A stretch of DNA of 64,000 nucleotides from Propioniciclava sinopodophylli (GTDB lineage: Bacteria > Actinomycetota > Actinomycetes > Propionibacteriales > Propionibacteriaceae), in NCBI RefSeq assembly GCF_004324755.1, contig NZ_SDMQ01000013.1, forward strand, positions 21,466-85,465, in the 5' to 3' direction. Within the stretch, counting starts at the first letter, position 1. Every line of letters begins with the position of its first letter. Of the stretch, positions 26,285 through 35,676 are shown piece by piece. Position numbers and translations under genes: made by a program. The notes beneath the pieces were generated by a model. That model made no database searches. It saw only the letters and a list, made by a program, of their open reading frames with translations, and had not been told where the DNA came from.

Positions 26285-29200
26285 TCACTTCAGCGGCCAA
26301 CTGTCGACCACCTCGACCCCGCCGATCTCCCAGGGTTTGACGACGACCACCTGCTCCGTGCCGCCCATCCACAGGCCACCCTGGTTCGCGACCGTACCGG
26401 TGTGGATCTCGGTGCCGGCAGGCTCCTTGATCGCGAAGGCGGTGTCGATCGGCGCCGGCGTTCCGTCCGGCCAGACCGGCGGGATCGCCTTGTCGATCTG
26501 GGTCTGCAGGACGCCGCCGGGAGGCTCGTGTGAGAAGAACTGGCCAAGCGGGCGTTGCTCGGTGCCGGCGCGATAGAGCACCGTGTCGTTGGTCAGGACG
26601 GTCGTTTCATAGCGTGCCCCCGAGAAGGTTTGGGCCATGTCGTCGGAGAGGGAACCCGGGTTGGTCACCAAGGGTGTGGGACGCAGCTTCTCGACCACCT
26701 TGCCACCGACCACGGTCAGCCCGTGGCCGACCGCAGCACCCCCGCCGCCCAGGAGCGTGCCCGCCAGGGCAGTGCTGCCGGTGGCGCTGAGGAAGCCGGT
26801 CACGCTGTGGGGACCCGGCCCCGTCAGGTAGCTGTAGCCACCTTGGATGCCGCCCGAGATGCCGCCGGAGGCGGCCCCGGCGAACACGGTCGCCTTGAAG
26901 CCCGTCAGGCCGGCCCGAGCGGCCAGCCCGGCCCCGCTGAAGCCACCCAGCGCACCCGACAGCGCCACCTGACCCCAGTTGACGGACCCGGTCGTCGCCT
27001 TCTGGATGATCGTGTCGGCGCCGGCACCGACCAGCACCATGCCCGCCGGGCCGCCCACGCCGGTGGCGATCAGGACGCCGCCGGCGATGACCATCGCGCC
27101 GCCCGCGAGGTACTCCCAGTTGTTGGAGAGCCAGTCTCCCGCCACCGCGAGCGCGCCCTGGTTGGCGTCCCGGTAGGCCTGCAGCTCGGCGTCGGTGACC
27201 GGACGCAGCCCGGTCGGGTCGAGCGCGTGGAGGGGGTCGTTGCCCGCAAAGCTGTACGGGTTGTGGGCCCAGCCCGCCCCCGCGATCGGTTCGAGCGGGT
27301 CGACCGACAGGAAGCCGCGCGTGGCGGGGTCGTAGGCCCGCGCGCCCAACCACTCCAGCCCCGCGACGTGCAGTTCGCCGAACGCCCCCACGGTGAGGGT
27401 CGAGCCCGCGGCGTCGGTGCCCCACGGGTCGGGGGTGGCCGTGCGCTGGGTGCGCCAGCCCGTCGGCTGCCAGCCCTCGCCGGTGCCGGTGAAGCCGGGC
27501 GCCCGGCTGACGTGGTTGCCATCGACCTGGGCCGGGACGCCCGCGCCGAGCGCCGCGTTCCAGAAGACGTCGGCATCGTTGACGCGGGCGAGCTCGCCCA
27601 GGGCGTCCACGTGGACCGAGGTGGTGCCGGCGCGCCCGGTGACGGCGGTCAGCCAGCCGAGTTCTCCCCAGGAGAACTCGATCCGCCCGTCGGGACCGTC
27701 CTGGCTCGTGCGGCGGCCCTGCGCGTCATGGCTGAACCGCGTGGTGCCGCGGGGAGCGTGCTCGACGAGCAGTTCTCCCGCGGCGTCGTGCTCCCACGTC
27801 GTGGTGGCCCCGTCGAACTCCTCGGCCACGAGACGCCCGGCCAGGTCATAGGTCCAGCTCGCCCGGTGGTCGCCGTCGGCCATGCCGACCAACTGGTGGG
27901 CGTCGTCGTGCTCGTAGGTGGTCCGGACGCCGTCACGCACGACCGCGGTCACCCGGCCCTCGTCGTCGCGCTCGATGAGGGTGGTGGACGTCCCGTCGGG
28001 ACCGGTGGTCGTGTGTTCGACGACGAAGCCGTCCCGGTGCGTCCAGGTCTGGGTGGTGCCGCCCGCGTGCGCGGCGACGACCCGGCCCGCCGCGTCGCGC
28101 TCGACGCGGACGTCGCCCCGGCCTTCGGTGGCGACGCTGACCAGTGCGCCGGCATCGTCCCAGCCGTAGTGGGTGGTGGCCCCGTTCGGGGTGGTGAGCG
28201 TGGTGCACCGCCCCAGCTCGTCGTAGGACCACACGGTGGTGGCGGCGCCGCGGGAGCGGAAGATCAGCCGGCCCCGGTGGTCCCACCGCAGGCGGTGCTC
28301 GACCGGGGTGTCGGCGGTGTGGTCGGTCACCAGCACGCTGCGCTGCGCCGCGTCCCGGACGAAGGTCGCCTTCACGACGCCGTCGACCCCCACGGTGGCG
28401 ATCTCGCCGCGCGCATCGTGGGTCCACTCCAGGCGCTCGCCGGTGGGCTGCTCCTGCCACACCTGCCGCCCGGCCGCGTCGTAGCCGGCCCGCGTGCTGC
28501 GGCCCAGCGGGTCGGTGTCGTCGACCACCAGGTTGAACGCGTTGTAGGCCCGCCGGGTGGTGTTCCCGAGCGGGTCGGTGATCGCGACCATCCGCCCGAG
28601 CGCGTCGTAGGTGTAGTGCGTCGACCCACCGAGCGCGTTGATCGCTTCCACGAGTTGGCCTGCGGCGTCGTAGCGGAAGCGCCGCGTCCCCCACAGGTAG
28701 TCGCGGGCACGGACGACCCGACCGGGCAGGTCGTAGGCCCACGTGCTGGTTCCGAGGCCGGGAACCCGGTGGCGGACGACGCGGCCCAGGGCGTCCCGCT
28801 CGAACGTGGTCGCCTCCCCCGTGGGGTCGACCTGGCGGCTCAGGTGGCCGTCGGGGGAGTAGCTGAACGTGATGGTCGCGCCCGTGGCGTCCGTGACGGC
28901 CGCCAGGCGCCCGCACCGGTCGTGGGTGTACCTGGTCTCGACACCCCCGGGGCGCCGCAGGACGACGACGCGACCCGCGGCGTCCCGCTCCAGCGAGGTG
29001 ACCTGGCCCAGCGCGTCCACGTACTCGACGGGACGCCCGCAGCGGTCGTAGCGGGTGAGGGTGCTGCTGCCGTCGGGGGCCTGCACCGACACGATGCGGC
29101 CCAGGGTGTCGGTGCGCACGACCGAGGTGGCGTCACCGACGGCGGTGCGGACGCCACCCTCGGGCAGGGGGGTGGCCCGCACCGTGACGCCCGTGGGGTC

Positions 29201-31668
29201 GGTGGCCTGCGTGGGCGCACCGTTGACGTCGTACTCCTGCCGCCACTGCCCGCCGTCGGGGTCGGTGACCGACGTGAGGCGGGTCAGCTCGTCGTGCGCG
29301 TACTGCCACGTGGTGCCGTCGGGGAGTTCGACGCGGGCGAGGTTGCCCAGGTCGTCGAAGGCCCGCGTGACGGTGCGGCCCAGCGGGTCGGTGGTGACGG
29401 ACGCCTCGCCAGCCGCGTCGCGCTCGATGGTGGTGCGCGCACCGTAGGGGTCGACGACGGCGGCCAGCCGGCCGGCCGGCGTGTGCTCGTAGGCCCAGAC
29501 CGCCCCGTCGGGGGTGGTCTTCGACACCAGCGCCCCGCGACCGTCGTAGGCGAACGTGGTCCGGTGGCCCGCCGGCGTGATGGCGGCGGTAACGCGGCCG
29601 GCGTCGTCGCGCTCCAGGCGCGCGGTGTTGCCGTCGGCGTCGGTGGTGGCGACCAGGTCGCCGTGCGCGTCGTAGGTGTGGGTGACCGTCACGCCGGTCG
29701 GGTCGGTGATGCCGGTGAGGAGGTTCCCGTCCCAGGTGAATCGCGTCACGCCGCCCTCGGCGTCGGTCATCACGTCGGGGTTGCGCTGCGCCCCGGTGTA
29801 GGCGTAGCGGGTGGTCGCGGTGACGCCGTCGTTGTCGACGACCACCTCCACCGGGCGGTCCGCCTCGTCATGGACGGTGTCGACGCGGGCGCCGGAGGGC
29901 AGCACCTGGGTGGTGCGGCGTCCGCGGTCGTCGAACTCGGCCAGGGTGACGGTGCCGTCGCGCCCGGTCGCCATGACGAGCTGGCCGTGGCCGTCGTAGG
30001 CCATCGACTGGCGCTGGTCGTGGGCGTCGATGACCCCCACCAGGCGGCCCTTGTCGTCGTGCAGCCACGTGTTCGACCGCGACCCGTCGGGGTCGGCCAC
30101 CACCGTGACCCGCCCGGGCAGGTAGGAGAACCGGGTGGTGCGCCCGTGGGGCGACACCTGGGTGACCACGCGACCCTGCTCGTCGTAGGTGTTGACGGCC
30201 TCGGCGACGCCGTCGGCGTCGGTGACCCGCTCGATGAGGCCGGCGGCGTTCCAGTCGTAGGTGCGGGTCGCGCCACCCGAGGAGACCGCGACCAGGCGCC
30301 CGGCGTCGTCGTAGCCGTAGTCGACCCGGCGCCCGTCGCTGGCCACGAGGGCGACGATGCGATCGCCGCCCCACTCGACGGTGATCGAGCGGCCACGCTC
30401 GTGGGCCAGCCCGGCCAGGCGCAGGCCGTCCCAGGTGAGCGTGACGCGCGTGCCGGGGCCTCGGTCGACGGCGATCAGGGTGCCGGTCGCGCCGAACTCC
30501 CACCGGCCACCGGCGTTGTCGGTGACGACGAGGCCGTCCCCGGCCGCCGCCAGCCAGAACGCCTCGGACGTCGCGCGCGCCCACCCGTCGCCCTCCCGCG
30601 GGAACAGCACGACCCGGCCGTCGGCGTGCCGCCACCGGGCCCCCTCGGCGTCGGTCACCAGGGACGCCTCGGCGAGCGAGGACCAGCCCGGGCCGAACGC
30701 GCCCACGCCGGGGTGCAGCGAGTTGTACATGCGGTCGAACCGAAGGGTGGCGTTGCCGCCGGCGAAGCCCAGGTCGCACTCGGGCTCGAGGAAGTTGCCC
30801 GTCGCGGTGTTCACCGGGTCGTTGGCGTACCCCGTGGTGGGCGGGGCGCCGTAGGCCTGGGGCGGGTCGATCGTGAGCTGCGTGCGCTCGGCGTTCACGC
30901 CGGCCGCCGCCAGCGACGCCGTGATCGCCGCGTTGGAGGTCGTCACGAGGCCGTCGCTGCCCGCGGCCTCGAAGGCCGCGGCCACGGTGTCGGCCCAGCG
31001 CACGTCCTCTTTGTTGGCGCTCAGGTAGCGGTCGAAACCGGTCCAGACCGTGGACGCCTCGAGGCTGCCGAACCCGCACCCGGCCGTGAAGTCGTCGTAG
31101 GCGCTGCGGAGGTTGCCCGGCCAGGAGGCGAGGTCGTCGTTGGCGCCCCGGGAGTTGGACGCGAAGGTGCGCAGGTGGTCGGGCCGGGCCGACGAGGTGC
31201 CGGTGCTGCCCGAGCCCTGCAGGGGATCGCGGACGCCCTGCTCGGGCTGCGCGAACGACAGCGAGACCGGCTGGGCGGCCGGCCGACCGGCGGATCCTCC
31301 CCGCCGGTGAACCAGTCCGACACGTGATCCCAGAAGCCCCGCTCGTCCTGCCGCTGCTTCCACGCGCGGGCGGTCTCCCGCCGGTCCTGCTCACTGCGCG
31401 CCTCGCGGGCGAGCTGGTCGGCCCCCTCGGCGACCTCGCGCAGGCGGGCCACCAGCAGGCGGGCGTCTGAGGCCTGCACCCGGCCGTTGCCCCGGAACAG
31501 CTCGGAGTAGTAGCCCAGGAAGTCGGCCAGCGCGTGGGCGACCCAGCCGGACCGCGAGGTGGCCTGGCCCTCGATCGCGTTGGCCGCGTTGCGGCAGCGG
31601 CGGGCCAGCGTCGAGGCGGCGACGTGGTTGAACCGGACGTCGGACTCGATGCCCTGCATGATGCTCAC
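26285..31668 (-). pseudogene. RHS/YD-repeat polymorphic toxin, copy 2 (one-base frameshift)
   Basis: The start is a GTG (31668) after GGAGGT. Residues 1-129 match the helical export-type N-terminus of copy 1, up to EDPPVGRP. One base is then missing in the GGCC-rich tract at 31273-31288, and the rest (about 1665 codons, from AAQPVSLSFAQPEQG) lies in another frame. The remainder is complete: the shell-opening block, more than 20 YD repeats, and the RHS-core end GFLSVDPLEPIAGAGWAHNP...LDPTGL. A ~300-residue tip follows: hydrophobic Gly/Ala-rich helices, then a C-terminal ~110-residue domain (VLYRAGTEQRPLGQFFSHEP ... GGTEQVVVVKPW). Its spaced R, FS and E/Q residues are compatible with an ADP-ribosyltransferase-like toxin, at low certainty. 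It could be a true null or a sequencing error. Confidence 0.85.
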
Positions 31669-31703
31669 AGGTGGGACCTCCAGGGGGTGGACGAAGCTCG
31701 TCC

Positions 31704-31768
31704 AACGTAACAGGCGAGGCCGACATGGCGGCCCCCATCCACAGGGGAGCACTCCCCGTGCGTAGGCT
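31704..31768. promoter_or_regulatory. Divergent promoter region sharing one palindromic operator
   Basis: The palindrome GGGGAGCACTCCCC is at 31744-31757. On the minus strand TACGTT (31709-31704) is the -10 for RHS copy 2, 34 bp away. On the plus strand TAGGCT (31763-31768) is a likely -10 for the NYN gene, so the palindrome covers its -35 zone. A single regulator could therefore control both genes. Confidence 0.6.
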
Positions 31769-31793
31769 GGGCCCACCGCGTGAGAGGAGCACC

Positions 31794-32345
31794 ATGGAGC
31801 GCAGCACGTACGTCCTGGTCGATGGCGAGAACATCGACGCCACCCTCGGGACGTCGATCCTCAGCCGGCGGCCGCACCCGACCGAGCGCCCCCGCTGGGA
31901 GCGGCTGCTCAAGCACCTCGAGCGCGCCTGGGAGCAGCCGGTCAAGGGCCTGTTCTTCCTCGCCGCCCACGGCGAGCTGCCCATGGGGTTCGTTCAGGCC
32001 CTGCTCGCGATCGGCTACCGGCCGATCCCGCTCTCGGGTGGCCCCGACGAGAAGGTCGTCGACATCGCCATCTCGCGCACGCTCGAGGCCCTCAAGGACC
32101 GGGACGCCGACGTCGTGCTCGCCAGCCACGACCGCGACTTCGTCGAGACCCTCACCCCGCTCGTGGACGGGCGCCGGGTCGGCATCGTCGGCTTCGAGGA
32201 GTTCCTGTCGGGCAGCCTGCGCGAGCTGTTCGAGCGCGGCGTGGAGTTCTTCGACCTCGAGTACCACGTCGAGGCGTTCAACGAGCGGCTGCCCCGCCTG
32301 CGGATCATCCCCATCGACCAGTTCGACCCGAACGAGTTCCTGTAG
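31794..32345 (+). CDS. NYN-domain (PIN-like) protein
   Basis: A 183-residue protein. The NYN/PIN-like nuclease fold is indicated by YVLVDGENIDATLG at the N-terminus (first catalytic Asp), KVVDIAISRTLEAL in the middle, and DADVVLASHDRDFVETLTPL (further acidic residues), then GRRVGIVGFEEFL. Such proteins are thought to cleave RNA. The ATG at 31794 follows GAGGAG; TAGGCT further upstream is a plausible -10. It is divergent from RHS copy 2 and shares the operator palindrome region. No membrane or secretion signal. Confidence 0.85.
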   Translation: MERSTYVLVDGENIDATLGTSILSRRPHPTERPRWERLLKHLERAWEQPVKGLFFLAAHGELPMGFVQALLAIGYRPIPLSGGPDEKVVDIAISRTLEALKDRDADVVLASHDRDFVETLTPLVDGRRVGIVGFEEFLSGSLRELFERGVEFFDLEYHVEAFNERLPRLRIIPIDQFDPNEFL

Positions 32346-32362
32346 GCCGGGGGCGGCCGGCC

Positions 32363-33244
32363 TCAGCGCGCGGCGTCCGGCGGGAAGACCACGGGGCCGC
32401 GGATGCCGGCCGCGTGCAGCGCCTGGACGCCCCGCTCGAGCAGCTCGCGCTGCACGCCCCAGTGCTGGTTCGGTGCCGTCTTGGCGAAGATGCGGATGGT
32501 GGTCGCCCCCGCGCGCACCTCGTTGACGCCGGCCACGTCGGGCTCCTCGAGCAGGACGCCGGCGAACCTCTCGTCGGCGTACATGTCCTTCACCATCGAG
32601 CGCAGCACCTGGATTGCGCGCGCCGGGTCCTCGGTGGAGGCGATCGGCACGTCCACCGTCCCGGTCGACCAGCCCTGCGACTGGTTGCCGATGCGCAGGA
32701 TCTCGCCGTTGCGGACGTACCAGATCTGGCCCCCGGCGTCCCGGAGGCGGGTGACGCGCAGGCCGACCTCCTCGACCGTGCCCTTGACCTCGCCGGTGTC
32801 GATGAGGTCTCCGACGCCGAACTGGTCCTCGAAGATCATCAACATGCCGGAGATGTAGTCCTTGATGAGGGACTGCGCGCCGAAGGCGAGCGCGATGCCA
32901 CCGATGCCGGACGCCGCCAGCACCGGCTCGAGCGGGATCGCGAGGACGCGCATCACCGTGAGCAGCACCAGCAGGACGACGATGATGTCGACCGCGTTGG
33001 TGAGCACCGACCCCATCGTCTTCACGCGGGCGAGGTGGCGCTCGTCGGTGGTGCCGGTGATGCGGCCCAGCAGCCGGTCGGCGCGGGACTCGGAGGCGCG
33101 GTGCCGGTCCGCCACGGCGATGGAGGCGTCGACCCCCGTCCGGATCGCCCGGCGCAGGACGAACCGCAGCACGATCGCGACGAGCAGCACGACCCCGATC
33201 GAGATCGCCGACTCGGGCCAGGTGAACGTGACGAGCGGGGTCAT
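32363..33244 (-). CDS. MscS-family mechanosensitive channel
   Basis: A 293-residue small-conductance mechanosensitive channel. There are three TM regions: residues 12-32, ~82-105, and the pore-lining helix around 108-135 (ASGIGGIALAFGAQSLIKDYISGM). The beta domain follows (FGVGDLIDTGEVKGTVEEVGLRVTRLRD, then the C-terminal alpha/beta vestibule). It relieves hypo-osmotic pressure across the inner membrane. It stands between the NYN and WXG100 genes without an obvious functional link. It is convergent with the NYN gene, 17 bp apart. Confidence 0.93.
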   Translation of the reverse strand: MTPLVTFTWPESAISIGVVLLVAIVLRFVLRRAIRTGVDASIAVADRHRASESRADRLLGRITGTTDERHLARVKTMGSVLTNAVDIIVVLLVLLTVMRVLAIPLEPVLAASGIGGIALAFGAQSLIKDYISGMLMIFEDQFGVGDLIDTGEVKGTVEEVGLRVTRLRDAGGQIWYVRNGEILRIGNQSQGWSTGTVDVPIASTEDPARAIQVLRSMVKDMYADERFAGVLLEEPDVAGVNEVRAGATTIRIFAKTAPNQHWGVQRELLERGVQALHAAGIRGPVVFPPDAAR

Positions 33245-33292
33245 GCGCCCATTCTGGCAGGACGCCGCGGGTGCGCCACGCCCGTGAAACCC

Positions 33293-33329
33293 CGACGGGC
33301 GGGCACCCGGTGGGGGTGCCCGCCCGTCG
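33293..33329 (-). terminator. Very strong hairpin after the WXG100 gene
   Basis: A perfect 16-bp stem CGACGGGCGGGCACCC / GGGTGCCCGCCCGTCG with a 5-nt loop (GGTGG), 18 bp past the WXG100 stop codon. There is no T-run. It is the strongest hairpin noticed in the window. Confidence 0.8.
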
Positions 33330-33347
33330 CGGGGTGGAGGGGGTCGA

Positions 33348-33629
33348 TCAACGGCCGCCGGCGGAGAAGATGTTGCGGGCGATCTGCTCGAGCTGCTGGC
33401 TCAGCTCGGTGAGCTCCTGGCTGGCCTTGTCGAGGGCCGACTTGGTCTCGGGCCAAGTGGTGCTGCGGAATGTGATGGCCAGGGGGCCGTCCCAGTTGTT
33501 CGGGTCGGAGAGGATGCGCCCGTTGTTGTCGAGCTGGTTGATCTGCTCGGTGAGGCCGCCGTTGATGATGTTCTGGATCGCGCGGATGGCGTTCTCGGCT
33601 GCCTCGGTTGACTTGACGGTGCCGCTCAT
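33348..33629 (-). CDS. WXG100-family protein (ESAT-6-like)
   Basis: A 93-residue helical-hairpin protein with the central W-x-G turn (NNWDGPLAITF) between two amphipathic helices. It has no Cys and no signal peptide: a typical small type VII secretion substrate or chaperone. The ATG at 33629 follows AAGGAG at optimal distance. Its promoter carries the same GGGGAG...CTCCCC palindrome as both RHS toxins. This supports a functional link in which the WXG100 protein helps export the RHS proteins, whose N-termini are similar helical modules (inference). No secretion-machine genes (EccC etc.) are in the window. Confidence 0.85.
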   Translation of the reverse strand: MSGTVKSTEAAENAIRAIQNIINGGLTEQINQLDNNGRILSDPNNWDGPLAITFRSTTWPETKSALDKASQELTELSQQLEQIARNIFSAGGR

Positions 33630-33706
33630 GGTGTCTCCTTCGTTGACTCGTCCTCGGTCGGGATACCCACGTCCATGAAGCTGTCGGGGGTGGGTCGACG
33701 CCGTCC

Positions 33707-33766
33707 ACGCTAACAGGCGCCAAGGACGAAACGACACCCGAGAACGCTGTTTGGGGAGTGCTCCCC
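33707..33766 (-). promoter_or_regulatory. Promoter and palindromic operator of the WXG100 gene
   Basis: The palindrome GGGGAGTGCTCCCC (33753-33766) and a -10-like TAGCGT (33712-33707, minus strand) lie 40 bp apart. Flanking bases CCTGTTA and TGGACG around the -10 match those at RHS copy 2. Confidence 0.6.
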
Positions 33767-33772
33767 ACCCGT

Positions 33773-34954
33773 CTACCCGGTTCCCTGAGCGTGCCGACGA
33801 GCCTCGTGGCAAGGGTATTGGGGCCCTTCAGACCCGCGGTGGGGGAATGATGAGCCCGCGCCGGGGTCGGCCACCTCGGGAGGCTTGGCTGCGCCGGGGC
33901 GTCCGGCACGGGCGACGAGTGAGGCGGGCTCGCCGTTCAGGCCCAGTTCCGCGGCTTCGATGCGGGCGAAGACGATCTCGTCGTAGTCTCCGGCCTCCCA
34001 GGCCAGGCCGAGGGACCCGTCCGCCAGCTGCGCCGCCACCGAGTAGGCGGAGGCTCCCGCGTCCACGAGGACGGGCGGTGACCAGGTGTACCCGAGGTCG
34101 GCCGAGGTGCGCACGGACAGCCGGGTGCGGACGTCCGGGTCGTCGCACGTGGACGCCACCACCACGGGGCCACGATCAGTATCGAGCAGCGCCAGCCCGC
34201 CGTTGCACGCGGGATCGACCAGCGCGGGGTCGGACACGGGGGCGGAGAACGTCCGGCCCCCATCGACCGAGCGTGCCGCACGCCGCCGCGGCGTCGCGCG
34301 GGCATGCAGCAGCACGGAGCCGTCGGGCAGGCCGAGCACCTTGTTTTCGTCACAGTCGGGGCCCACCCGCTCGCCGAGCGTCCAGGTGTCGCCACCGTCA
34401 TCGGAGTACGCGGTCGCCGCGTAGTGCTGGCCGTCGGTGGTGCGCAGGACGAACGGCTGCAGCAGGCGGGTCCGGGTCACGGAGCCGTTGCCGGACGAGG
34501 CGAACATGCCGGTCACGTCGGCGGGCTTGAGGGCGGTGAGGTCGCGGTGTCGCCAGGTGAGTCCGTCGTCGTCGGAGACCGACAGCCACAGCTCGAGTCC
34601 GGCGGCGTCGGGACCGGCGTCCGCGGAGAAGAACGAGCGTCCGGTGGAGCCGACGTACCAGCAGAACACGCGGCCCGAGTCGGGGTCGACCACGAACGAC
34701 GCGTCGCCGAAGCCGCGCCCGGGCTCGTGGCGGCGCAGCACGCGGGCGTCCGACCAGGTCAGGCCGTGGTCGTCGGAGTGCCGCAGCGCGATGTCGAAGT
34801 CGCCGGGCAGGTCGCGCCAGTCGAGGCGGACGTCGTAGGCCGCCAGCACGCGGCCCGACCCGGTGACCGCCAGGGCCGGGATCCGGTAGACCGGCGCGGC
34901 GAACGCCGAGCCCGGGAACGGGTCGCCCGAGCGGGCCAGCACCACAGCGTCCAC
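33773..34954 (-). CDS. nanH: Sialidase (exo-alpha-sialidase)
   Basis: A 393-residue GH33-type six-bladed propeller. The N-terminal RIP motif (VYRIPALAVT) supplies an arginine of the sialic-acid triad. Five Asp-box-like repeats are visible: SDDHGLTW, SDDDGLTW, SDDGGDTW, SVDGGRTF, SADLGYTW. It cleaves terminal sialic acids from glycoconjugates. The GTG start at 34954 is 1 bp after the nanE stop. No signal peptide precedes the catalytic domain, so the enzyme looks cytoplasmic and may process imported sialosides. The last ~50 residues (after GLNGEPASLVARAG) look like read-through of non-coding DNA and include a REP-like repeat, so the original stop seems lost. Confidence 0.9.
   Translation of the reverse strand: MDAVVLARSGDPFPGSAFAAPVYRIPALAVTGSGRVLAAYDVRLDWRDLPGDFDIALRHSDDHGLTWSDARVLRRHEPGRGFGDASFVVDPDSGRVFCWYVGSTGRSFFSADAGPDAAGLELWLSVSDDDGLTWRHRDLTALKPADVTGMFASSGNGSVTRTRLLQPFVLRTTDGQHYAATAYSDDGGDTWTLGERVGPDCDENKVLGLPDGSVLLHARATPRRRAARSVDGGRTFSAPVSDPALVDPACNGGLALLDTDRGPVVVASTCDDPDVRTRLSVRTSADLGYTWSPPVLVDAGASAYSVAAQLADGSLGLAWEAGDYDEIVFARIEAAELGLNGEPASLVARAGRPGAAKPPEVADPGAGSSFPHRGSEGPQYPCHEARRHAQGTG
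33779..33815. repeat. REP-like repeat at the 3' end of the sialidase gene
   Basis: It contains TCCCTGAGCGTGCCGA, identical over 16 bases to the repeat at 51816-51849, followed by a GAGCCTCG block as in the 9078 copy. It is translated as the last residues of the sialidase. Confidence 0.55.
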
Positions 34955-34955
34955 G

Positions 34956-35675
34956 TCAGGCCGCCGCGACGGCCTCGGCGAACCAGCGCGTGATCGAGGT
35001 CGGGTGGGTGATGGCGGTGCCGACCACGACGGACCAGGCCCCGCGCCGGACGGCCTCGGCGGCCTGAGCGGTGGTGTGCACGCGGCCCTCGACGAACACC
35101 GGCACGGGGCAGTCCGAGCCGGCAGGGCCACGGGCGCCCGCCGAACCCGCGAGCGCCACCATGCCGTCCACGACCTCCCAGTCGGGCCCGTCGGTCTTCT
35201 CACGCTCGCCCGTGTACCCCGCCAGCGTGGTACCCAGGATGTCGACGCCCGCGGCCAGCGCGGCCTCGGCGTCCCCGACGGAACCACAGTCGGCCATCAC
35301 GAGCACGTCGGGGAACCGCTCGCGCAGCCCGGCGACCGTCTCGGCCAGGCTGAGGCCGTCCGGGCGCGGGCGGCGGGTGCCGTCGAGCGCCACGATCTCG
35401 CAGCCGGTCTCGGCCACGGCGATGCAGTCGGCCAGCGTGGGCGTGATGTAGACGCCGGTGTCGCCGACCTTGACCAGGCCGATGATCGGCACCGACACGA
35501 CCTCACGCATGGCGCGCAGGTCGTCCAGCCCCTTGCCACGGATGCCGACGGCCCCGCCCGCCACCGCCGCCTGCGCGACCTGCGCCATCGTGCGCGGGTC
35601 GAGCATCGGCTCGCCGGGGTAGGCCTGGCAGGAGACGACCAGGCCGCCCCTCATCGAATCCAGCAGCGCGTTCAC
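34956..35675 (-). CDS. nanE: N-acylmannosamine-6-phosphate 2-epimerase
   Basis: A 239-residue TIM-barrel epimerase converting ManNAc-6-P to GlcNAc-6-P. It begins MNALLDSMRGGLVVSCQAYPGEP, a family hallmark. The catalytic region includes GIRGKGLDDLRAM, IIGLVKVG and IVALDGTRRPRPDG, then VMADCGS and the phosphate-binding FVEGRVHTTAQ. The GTG start follows GAGGAG and overlaps the region of the nanK stop. It links sialic acid breakdown to the amino-sugar pathway (nagA, nagB at 44092-46055). Confidence 0.95.
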   Translation of the reverse strand: MNALLDSMRGGLVVSCQAYPGEPMLDPRTMAQVAQAAVAGGAVGIRGKGLDDLRAMREVVSVPIIGLVKVGDTGVYITPTLADCIAVAETGCEIVALDGTRRPRPDGLSLAETVAGLRERFPDVLVMADCGSVGDAEAALAAGVDILGTTLAGYTGEREKTDGPDWEVVDGMVALAGSAGARGPAGSDCPVPVFVEGRVHTTAQAAEAVRRGAWSVVVGTAITHPTSITRWFAEAVAAA

Positions 35676-35676
35676 G

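Noticed and set aside
26555..31327. Very long open frame on the plus strand (about 1590 codons) opposite RHS copy 2
   Set aside because: It is the antisense shadow of the RHS gene: composition is Gly/Arg/Val-rich without domains, whereas the minus strand has clear YD repeats and the RHS core.
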